Below, piece after piece: positions 58,511 through 64,000 of a DNA stretch of 64,000 nt. Location: assembly GCF_030269445.1 (NCBI RefSeq), contig NZ_BSTJ01000010.1, positions 366,024 through 430,023 on the forward strand, written 5' to 3'. Position numbers and translations under genes: made by a program. The DNA comes from Actinoallomurus iriomotensis. GTDB taxonomy: Bacteria > Actinomycetota > Actinomycetes > Streptosporangiales > Streptosporangiaceae. Each line of letters starts with the position of its first letter. Position 1 is the stretch's first letter. The notes under the pieces are model-generated. The model was given only the letters and a program-made list of their open reading frames with translations. It had not been told where the DNA came from and made no database searches.

Positions 58511-58682
58511 ACCGGTGATCGTCGGGGGAGCCGCTGACCGGCCACTGATCATCCGCTGACCGTCGCTGACGAGCCGCCGGCCGCATCCGGTGACTCTTTG
58601 CTTTGCTGCTTGTTACGACACTGTGTCATGAATAGTCTGAGGCGGACCTGACCCCCCGTGCCCCGTCGAGGAAGGCCCCGCC

Positions 58683-59246
58683 ATGGCCCACCGCACCCCT
58701 GCCCGCATGCTGACCTGCGCCGCAACACTCGCCCTCTCGGCGGTCGTGGTCCCGACGGCCTACGCCGCACCGCATCCCCTCGCGCAGACCGTCCTGCACT
58801 ACGACGACAGCCAGGCCGCGGAGTTCCGCAGCGCCGTCGTCGCCGGCGCGAACTCCTGGAACGCCAGTCTCCAGAACGTGCGCCTGGTCGAGGCCACCAC
58901 CGGCCAGACCGCCGAGATCAAGATCGTCGCCTACGACGGCTGGCCGGAGACGACCCTCGGCCCGGCCCGCCCCGGCGGCCGGCACAGCACGGTCTACTTC
59001 GGCCGCGAGGCGGTCAACGAGGGCTACAACACCATCCGCATCGCCGCCCACGAACTGGGCCACAGCCTCGGCCTGCCGGACAACAAGCCGGGCCCGTGCT
59101 CCTCGCTGATGTCCGGCTCGACCGGCGGCGTCTCGTGCACCAACGCCACACCGAACGCCGCGGAGCGCGCCGCCGCGGACGCCAACTACGCGAGCCCCGC
59201 GGCCGTACCGCCGGCCTCCCTCGCCCTGATCGTCGACGCCCCCTGA
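58683..59246 (+). CDS. Secreted snapalysin-type metalloprotease (M7)
   Basis: This is a 187-aa small neutral protease. A signal peptide (MLTCAATLALSAVVVPTAYA, cut near AYA) is followed by a mature enzyme with the metzincin-like zinc motif AAHELGHSLGLPD (HExxHxxGxxD), as in Streptomyces snapalysin, and GPCSSLMSGSTGG (Met-turn region). There is no long propeptide, typical of the family. GAGGAAGG lies before ATG 58683. In streptomycetes the gene often sits beside a LysR regulator; here a monooxygenase gene lies between. Confidence 0.92.
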   Translation: MAHRTPARMLTCAATLALSAVVVPTAYAAPHPLAQTVLHYDDSQAAEFRSAVVAGANSWNASLQNVRLVEATTGQTAEIKIVAYDGWPETTLGPARPGGRHSTVYFGREAVNEGYNTIRIAAHELGHSLGLPDNKPGPCSSLMSGSTGGVSCTNATPNAAERAAADANYASPAAVPPASLALIVDAP

Positions 59247-59256
59247 CCCACCCGTC

Positions 59257-59290
59257 GCGCCCGCCGTCCCACCCTGAGGACGGCGGGCGC
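59257..59290 (+). terminator. Terminator of snapalysin gene
   Basis: A perfect 13-bp stem (GCGCCCGCCGTCC at 59257-59269 with its complement at 59278-59290) and 8-nt loop lies 10 bp past the stop. A near copy of this hairpin recurs at 60480-60513. Confidence 0.85.
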
Positions 59291-59419
59291 CGCGATCTTC
59301 GACCTGCCGGACGATCACGGCCTGATCATGCCCGTCCCCCCTGTGGCCGGGCGGATCGCCGGTCGCGATGCGGCACGATGTTCTCCGTCAAGTCGCGGGC
59401 GAAACGGTCGGGGTCGGAG

Positions 59420-60355
59420 ATGTTGCACCTGCGGGCGATCACGCCCAAGGATCGGACGGATGACGTGTGCGGGCTGCTCGGCGAGAGCCCCGGCGTCACG
59501 AACGTGGTGGTGCTGCCCGAAGCGGCACGGCAACCGATCGGCGACCTGGTCATGTGCGACGTCGCCCGCGAGGCGGTCAACGAAGTCATCGACGGGCTGC
59601 GCCGCCTCGGGCTGGAGGATGAGGGGTCGATCGCGCTGGAGCGGGTCGACGTGTCGATCTCCCATGTCGCCGAGGCGGCAGAGGAGAACGCCCCGGGACA
59701 TGGGGACGACGCGGTCGTGTGGGAGGAGATCGACCAGCGTACGGAGGAGGAGACCCGATTCACATGGTCGTTCGTCACGTTCCTGGTCCTGGCGACGATG
59801 CTCGCCGGGATCGCCGCGATCATCGACAGCTCGATCCTCATCGTCGGTGCCATGGTGCTCGGACCGGAGTTCGGCGCGATGGCGGCCATCTCGTACGGCC
59901 TGGTCCGCGGTGACTGGCGGCGGATCGGGCGCGCCCTGGGCGTTCTGGCCGCCGGGTTCGCCGTCGCGATCGTGGTGACGTTCGTCTGCGCGCTGGTCGG
60001 TCGGTGGACGGGCGTCATCGCGGTGGATCAGCTGCCGGCCCACCGGCCGCAGACCGGGTTCGTCTACCGGCCCGATCGGTGGTCGTTCATCGTGGCGGTG
60101 CTCGCCGGCGCGGCCGGGGTACTGTCATTGACGGCCGGAAAGGCCTCGGCGTTGGTCGGTGTCTTCATCTCGGTGACCACAGTGCCCGCCGCGGGCAACA
60201 TCGCGGTCGCCCTCGCGCTCTCCCACAACGGCGAGATCTGGGGTTCGGCCGTCCAGCTCGGCGTCAACCTGTCCGGAATGGTCATCGCCGGCGCGGCCAT
60301 CCTGCTGGTCCAGAAGGCCGCCTGGGCGCTGGTGCACAAAAGACGCACCACGTAG
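59420..60355 (+). CDS. DUF389-family membrane protein
   Basis: This 311-aa protein starts MLHLRAITPKDRTDDVCGLLGESPGVTNVVVLPEAA, the typical cytoplasmic N-terminus of DUF389. The membrane part has about six TM segments (TWSFVTFLVLATMLAGIAAIIDSSILIVGAMVLGPEFGAMAAISYGLVRGD is the family core, followed by GVLAAGFAVAIVVTFVCALVG and others). Function is unknown for the family. ATG 59420 is chosen by family likeness; ATG 59378 would add 14 aa. It lies between two copies of the snapalysin gene end and terminator. Confidence 0.88.
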   Translation: MLHLRAITPKDRTDDVCGLLGESPGVTNVVVLPEAARQPIGDLVMCDVAREAVNEVIDGLRRLGLEDEGSIALERVDVSISHVAEAAEENAPGHGDDAVVWEEIDQRTEEETRFTWSFVTFLVLATMLAGIAAIIDSSILIVGAMVLGPEFGAMAAISYGLVRGDWRRIGRALGVLAAGFAVAIVVTFVCALVGRWTGVIAVDQLPAHRPQTGFVYRPDRWSFIVAVLAGAAGVLSLTAGKASALVGVFISVTTVPAAGNIAVALALSHNGEIWGSAVQLGVNLSGMVIAGAAILLVQKAAWALVHKRRTT

Positions 60356-60384
60356 CACATGAGAACGTGCTTTGGAGGGGATCA

Positions 60385-60460
60385 CGGAGTTCGCCGCAAT
60401 CACGCGAGCCGCGCGGTCATCCCGTCGGCCTCCCTCGTCCTGATCGTCGACGCCCCCTGA
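60385..60460 (+). pseudogene. Remnant of a second snapalysin gene (3' end only)
   Basis: About 60 bp before a TGA reads ASRAVIPSASLVLIVDAP in the same frame as the tail ASPAAVPPASLALIVDAP of the intact snapalysin at 58683-59246. Similarity goes on past the stop through the terminator hairpin. The rest of the gene is absent, so this is what is left of a tandem or recombined copy. Confidence 0.7.
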
Positions 60461-60479
60461 CCTACCCGGTGCGCCCGTC

Positions 60480-60513
60480 GCGCCCGCCGTCCTACCCTGA
60501 TCACGGCGGGCGC
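60480..60513 (+). terminator. Terminator copy after snapalysin remnant
   Basis: Stem of 11 bp (GCGCCCGCCGT at 60480-60490 with its complement at 60503-60513), a near copy of that at 59257-59290. It now serves the DUF389 gene. Confidence 0.7.
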
Positions 60514-60557
60514 CGCGTGAAGGGCGGTGTGTCCGACGAGGCCGAGGAGCGCGCGCG

Positions 60558-61040
60558 ATGGACGTCAGGAACTCACGGTCGCCGCTGGGTTGCGCCGCGG
60601 TCCTGATCGGGGTGGCGGGCCTGGCCTACGCATGTGGCCCGGACCGGTTCCGGGGTGCGTCATCGTGCGCGCCGCCGGCGCTCGAGTTCCATGTCGGCTT
60701 CTCCACCCGGCAGACCGGTGGCTGCGCCGGCGTGTACGGCTATCTGGGGCTGGTGAAGCTGAAGACCGGCCGTGTCCTCACGGCCGAGGTTCCGGGGTCC
60801 CGTCCCGCGGGCCCGCTGCCCGAGAGCAGCGCACCGGCGGTCGTCTCGGTGGTCTCCCGCTCTTCCAACGGGCACACGGAGAAGCTCAAAGCCGTCGCGG
60901 AGGGCGCCGCCGACCTGATCGTGCGCACTCCGATCTGTCATGAGGAGGATTTCGTCACGACGCCCTCGCCCCGGTTCGTCGGCTCGAAGGCGGTGAGCGG
61001 CCCCTGCCGGGTCCTGCGGATCGAGGTCACCGGAGGCTGA
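60558..61040 (+). CDS. Hypothetical exported protein
   Basis: This 160-aa protein has no recognised family. The N-terminus MDVRNSRSPLGCAAVLIGVAGLAYACG looks like a signal peptide or anchor with a possible lipid Cys at about 26. The mature part has several Cys (SSCAPP, GGCAG, PICHEED, GPCRVLR) that could form disulfides. GAGGAG lies 8 nt before ATG 60558. It precedes the HIT gene by 87 bp in the same direction. Confidence 0.7.
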   Translation: MDVRNSRSPLGCAAVLIGVAGLAYACGPDRFRGASSCAPPALEFHVGFSTRQTGGCAGVYGYLGLVKLKTGRVLTAEVPGSRPAGPLPESSAPAVVSVVSRSSNGHTEKLKAVAEGAADLIVRTPICHEEDFVTTPSPRFVGSKAVSGPCRVLRIEVTGG

Positions 61041-61127
61041 GGTCACCCGCTTCGCCCCCGCCACCGCATCTCCCGGCCCGGTCGTGCGCGTCAGAAGCCG
61101 CGTCTCACACCCAGGAGGGAAGAACCC

Positions 61128-61520
61128 GTGGACGTCATCCACGACGTTCCCGCACAGGCGGAATGCGTCTTCTGCGAGATCATCGCCGGACGCGCGCCGG
61201 CCGCGGTGGTCCGCGAGTGGCCCGAGGTCATCGCGATCCGGCCGCTCCATCCCGTCACCCCCGGGCACACGCTGGTCATCCCGCACGCCCACGTCGCCGA
61301 CGTCGGAACCGACCCGGCCGTCTCCGCTCGCACGATGGCGGCCGCCGCGCAGCTCGCCGGCGAACTCGCGTCCGCGAACGTCATCACCAGCCGCGGTGCG
61401 GCCGCGACCCAGACGGTCCGCCACCTTCACCTGCACGTGGTACCCCGCCGGCGCGGCGACGGTCTGCCGCTGCCCTGGACGCCCCAACGCACCGCCCGAC
61501 AGACCGGAGGCACCCGATGA
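61128..61520 (+). CDS. HIT-family hydrolase
   Basis: This 130-aa histidine-triad protein has CVFCEIIAGRAPAAVVREW at the N-terminus and the triad HLHLHVVPRR (HxHxH) near residue 100. HIT enzymes cleave nucleotide conjugates such as AMP-amides or dinucleoside polyphosphates. GTG 61128 follows AGGAGGG. It overlaps the next gene by 4 nt (ATGA), so they probably act together on nucleotides. Confidence 0.92.
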   Translation: MDVIHDVPAQAECVFCEIIAGRAPAAVVREWPEVIAIRPLHPVTPGHTLVIPHAHVADVGTDPAVSARTMAAAAQLAGELASANVITSRGAAATQTVRHLHLHVVPRRRGDGLPLPWTPQRTARQTGGTR

Positions 61521-62008
61521 CCGGGCCCCTGACGCTCGTATGGGCCCGCAAGCCCATCCCCGCGGGCGGAACCAGCGTGTTCCTGGCCGGCCCCACGCCA
61601 CGCCGCAGCGAGGTGCCGTCCTGGCGACCCGCCGCCGTCGAGGCACTCGCCGCGCAATGGACCAGGCCCGAACCGCTGACCGTGCTCACGCCGGAGTCCC
61701 GGGACGGCATCCGCGCGGCCCACTACGACGACCAGGTCGACTGGGAGACCGAGGCCCGCGCCACGGCCTCAGCGATCCTGTTCTGGATCCCGCGCGACCT
61801 GCGCACGATGCCGGGCTTCACCACCAACGTCGAGTTCGGCCTCGACGTCACCACCGGCCGAGCCGTCCTCGGCTGCCCACCCGACTGCCCCGACCCCGAG
61901 CGGAACCGGTACCTGATCTACGTCGCCCGACGCCACGGCGTCCCCGTCCGCGAGACCTTGCCCGACACCGTGGCCGCGGCACTCGCCATCGCCACCGGCA
62001 GGGACTAG
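61517..62008 (+). CDS. Nucleoside 2-deoxyribosyltransferase-like protein
   Basis: This 163-aa protein is of the nucleoside deoxyribosyltransferase-like fold: VFLAGPTPRRSEVPSWRPAAVEAL (GP loop), DDQVDWETEARATASAILFWIPRDLRTMPGFTTNVEFGLDV. The Glu in NVEFG is at the place of the family nucleophile, and W-I-P at the base-binding strand. Related proteins occur in nucleotide salvage, nucleoside antibiotics and phage defence. It is coupled to the HIT gene by ATGA. Confidence 0.82.
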   Translation: MTGPLTLVWARKPIPAGGTSVFLAGPTPRRSEVPSWRPAAVEALAAQWTRPEPLTVLTPESRDGIRAAHYDDQVDWETEARATASAILFWIPRDLRTMPGFTTNVEFGLDVTTGRAVLGCPPDCPDPERNRYLIYVARRHGVPVRETLPDTVAAALAIATGRD

Positions 62009-62033
62009 GAGAGCCACTGATGACGACCAACGA

Positions 62034-62156
62034 TTACTCGTCGTCTTCCTCGTGCTTGGATATCCAGAAGTCCCATTCCTCATAGTCGGGACGGTCCGGA
62101 CCGATGGCGATGAGAGCATCGCCGATTATTCCGTTGGTTTCGGCTCGCATCGGCAC
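62034..62156 (-). CDS. Possible small acidic protein (40 aa)
   Basis: A short frame from GTG 62156 (or ATG 62150) ends GPDRPDYEEWDFWISKHEEDDE. Its Trp-rich and acidic composition is unlike random high-GC sequence and looks coding. No good ribosome-binding site was found, and similar codons continue upstream to a TGA near 62240, so it may instead be the broken end of a longer gene. Confidence 0.35.
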   Translation of the reverse strand: MPMRAETNGIIGDALIAIGPDRPDYEEWDFWISKHEEDDE

Positions 62157-62234
62157 CGTCAGCGAGCAGCCTTCGGTGCCTCCCCTTGGCCGCAATCGGC
62201 CAGAGACGACCCGCCGTCGCAGGGAGACGCCGGT

Positions 62235-62263
62235 CCTTGATCAGCGCCAGCGACTGATCAAGG
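62235..62263. repeat. Inverted repeat CCTTGATCAG / CTGATCAAGG
   Basis: Perfect 10-bp arms with a 9-nt loop lie in the intergenic region. There is no T-run on either side; it may be a terminator, a regulator site or part of a lost gene. Confidence 0.6.
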
Positions 62264-62431
62264 CGTTGTGGCGGCAATGATGACCGCGCCGAGAAGGCAG
62301 AAGAACACTCTTTAATGATCTTGAAACTGTTAGCGTCGCTTCTGCTGTTTTGGCGCCTTTGGGAGCGCACTGCCCGGTGGGCGGCAGCGTCCCCATGGAG
62401 ACACCCCCATCGAGGATGAGGAAAGGCACCG

Positions 62432-63880
62432 TTGAAACGACTTTCCAGGTCAGTGGTGGCCGCGGCGGCCACCCTGTGCGCCTGCGCCTTTGTGACTCAG
62501 TCCGCGTTCGCGGATGGTTCTGACCCCGCCGGCGTGGTGCGGGTATCGGGTGGCAGCGCGCTGCCGGCGGGTTGTGGACTGCCCGAGGGCGACGGTTACG
62601 TGCTGAACCCGAACACCGAGGTCCAGCCCATGGTGGCGCGGGACCCGAAGCGGCCGGGGCACCTCGTCGCGGTGTACCAGCAGGACCGGTGGAACCGGTA
62701 CGGCAGCAACGGGGCCGTCACCGCCGTGTCCGCCGACAACGGCGCGACGTGGCATCCGTCGGCGGCCCAGCCCGCGTTCTCCCGGTGCAACGGCGGTACC
62801 GCCGCCAACGGCGGGGACTACGACGTCACGACGGACCACTGGGTGACGGTCACGCCGTCCGGTACGGCGGTGGCCGCGTCGTTCTCGCTGTCGCGTACGG
62901 GCGAGGTGACGGCGATGCTGGTGTCGCGGTCCGGCGACGGCGGTGAGCACTGGGACGCCCCGGTGACCCTCCAGCGGGACGACGACCCGGAGTTCTTCAA
63001 CGACCGACCGGCGGTCACCGCCGACCCGTACCACCCGGGCGTGGTCTACGCGGTGTGGGACCGGGTCGACACCCAGTCGAACGGCGACTGGGTCCAGCCG
63101 GTCTACCTGGCGAAGTCGACCGACGACGGGCGTACCTGGACCACGAAGAAGGCCTACGACTTCCCGGCCAACAGCGGCGCCATCGGCACCGAGCTGGTGC
63201 CGATGGCCGACGGGACGCTGTTGATCGGCATGCACCAGGAGACCAACACCACCGCCGCCACCCAGGTCATCCGCTCGACCGACGGCGGCGCCACGTGGTC
63301 GGCGCCGACGCTGGACGTGGCGGCCCCGTTCACCGTGGGCACCAAGATCCCGGACCCCGACAACTCGGGCGACCCGGTGCGGAACGCCACGCTGCCGCTG
63401 CTGGCGGCCCGGCCGGACAGCAAGGTGGTGAACGCGGTCTGGCAGAGCCAGGACGCCGACGGCACCTTCCACGTCGCGTACGCGCGGTCCACTGACGACG
63501 GGAAGACCTGGTCCAGCCCGGTCCGCGTGGACAGGACGCCCACCGGTTCGGCCGCGGTACCGGCGATCGCCGTGTCTCCCGCCGGCACCGTGGCGGTCAC
63601 GTACTACGACTTCCGGAAGAACACCTCCGCCGCCACCCTGCCCACCGACTTCTGGGCGGTCACCTGCTCGGCGGACTGCACGAAGCCCGCGTCCTGGCGC
63701 GAACGGCACATCGAGGGCTCGTTCGACGCGCGGACGGCGCCGTCGACGAGCTCCGGCCGGATGATCGGCGACTACACCGGCCTGGTCTCAACGGGTCCGG
63801 CCTTCGTGGCCGTGTACGGCGTGACCACCGGCGACACCGCCAACCCGGTGGACATCCACAGCGCGACCTTCTACAACTGA
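62432..63880 (+). CDS. Secreted BNR-repeat sialidase-like protein
   Basis: This 482-aa exported protein has a signal peptide (MKRLSRSVVAAAATLCACAFVTQSAFA) and a six-bladed beta-propeller with at least five Asp-boxes: SADNGATW, SGDGGEHW, STDDGRTW, STDGGATW, STDDGKTW. Late Arg and Tyr/Glu residues that could form a sialidase site are present (for example VYGV, RPAVTADP), but the catalytic set cannot be confirmed by eye, so another exo-glycosidase or a binding propeller is possible. TTG 62432 follows AGGAAAGG; the signal peptide supports it. Confidence 0.85.
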   Translation: MKRLSRSVVAAAATLCACAFVTQSAFADGSDPAGVVRVSGGSALPAGCGLPEGDGYVLNPNTEVQPMVARDPKRPGHLVAVYQQDRWNRYGSNGAVTAVSADNGATWHPSAAQPAFSRCNGGTAANGGDYDVTTDHWVTVTPSGTAVAASFSLSRTGEVTAMLVSRSGDGGEHWDAPVTLQRDDDPEFFNDRPAVTADPYHPGVVYAVWDRVDTQSNGDWVQPVYLAKSTDDGRTWTTKKAYDFPANSGAIGTELVPMADGTLLIGMHQETNTTAATQVIRSTDGGATWSAPTLDVAAPFTVGTKIPDPDNSGDPVRNATLPLLAARPDSKVVNAVWQSQDADGTFHVAYARSTDDGKTWSSPVRVDRTPTGSAAVPAIAVSPAGTVAVTYYDFRKNTSAATLPTDFWAVTCSADCTKPASWRERHIEGSFDARTAPSTSSGRMIGDYTGLVSTGPAFVAVYGVTTGDTANPVDIHSATFYN

Positions 63881-63892
63881 CAGTGATGATGT

Positions 63893-63985
63893 AGATGAGC
63901 GCCTCCCGACCGGGTCTGACCCTCCAACTGACTGACTTCGGGTCCTCAACCGGATCTGTCGATCCGGGCCGGGAGGCGTTCATCT
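63893..63985. terminator. Long inverted repeat after sialidase-like gene
   Basis: 16-bp arms (AGATGAGCGCCTCCCG at 63893-63908, complement at 63970-63985 with one G-T pair) enclose 61 bp that contain smaller GGG/CCC dyads. It is 13 bp past the stop and may be a complex terminator or the mark of a mobile element. Confidence 0.5.
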
Positions 63986-64000
63986 GCACTCACCGGACGT

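Larger units (their letters stand above)
62009..62431. other. Lower-GC intergenic region
   Basis: This 423-bp stretch has an unusual base composition. It contains the small minus-strand ORF at 62034-62156, the hairpin at 62235-62263 and, near 62310-62340, an AT-rich part (TTGAAA) that may be the promoter of the sialidase gene. No other feature is supported. Confidence 0.4.

Overview
The window comes from a high-GC actinomycete chromosome. The evidence is strongly GC-biased third codon positions, many GTG and some TTG starts, several PASTA-less Ser/Thr kinases, FHA proteins, two DUF574-type SAM methyltransferases, a snapalysin-type protease, and many one- and two-component regulators. The DUF574 methyltransferases and the mix of secreted hydrolases suggest a Streptosporangiales-like or Streptomyces-like soil organism, but genus cannot be fixed from this sequence. 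No rRNA, tRNA, CRISPR array, transposase or phage gene was seen.

Layout. 1-4.6 kb: the 3' end of a Ser/Thr kinase, a secreted pectate lyase with two AAGCTT-centred palindromes upstream, and an ECF42-like sigma factor with its DGPF/YciI partner, divergent from two carboxymuconolactone-decarboxylase-like genes; matched promoter-like elements face both ways. 4.7-6.8 kb: a twin J-domain/zinc-finger protein coupled to a TPR-like protein. 6.9-16.2 kb: a SnoaL-like protein, a DUF5107 protein with a divergent AraC regulator, a G5-Excalibur protein, a Ser/Thr kinase facing an FHA protein, a small ORF and a DUF574 methyltransferase. 16.3-20.1 kb: a haloalkane dehalogenase with its TetR regulator, a FAD monooxygenase and an AraC regulator. 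20.4-26.8 kb: two BlaI/M56-peptidase pairs pointing at each other, with a lower-GC four-gene island between them (cytidylyltransferase, HAD phosphatase, TIR-toroid fusion, cupin). The island is the most unusual part of the window.

26.9-33.1 kb: a glycosyltransferase, an orphan permease-like membrane protein with a repeat-rich tail, and an overlapping PP2C phosphatase / histidine kinase / response regulator operon. 33.4-38.9 kb: a gentisate pathway operon (flavin hydroxylase, MFS transporter, gentisate dioxygenase, fumarylacetoacetase-family hydrolase) with a divergent IclR regulator. 39-49.5 kb: two methyltransferases, a DeoR regulator, and a carbohydrate operon of ABC importer, two FGGY kinases, a histidine-type phosphatase and a 2-hydroxyacid dehydrogenase, controlled from an intergenic region rich in TTAACA/TGTTAA half-sites. 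49.5-54.9 kb: an epoxide hydrolase, a STAS protein, a second histidine kinase and response regulator paralogous to the first set, a membrane-anchored methyltransferase and a stand-alone CBM48 protein. 55-64 kb: an amidohydrolase with a divergent LysR, a flavin monooxygenase, a snapalysin with a decayed duplicate of its 3' end, a DUF389 membrane protein, a HIT/deoxyribosyltransferase-like pair and a secreted BNR sialidase-like protein.

The genes form independent small catabolic, sensory and stress modules rather than one pathway. Two themes recur: paired paralogous signalling loci (kinase/response regulator, BlaI/M56), and enzyme operons each with their own adjacent regulator and a recognisable dyad in the intergenic region. 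All functional calls rest on motif recognition by eye; no database search was made.
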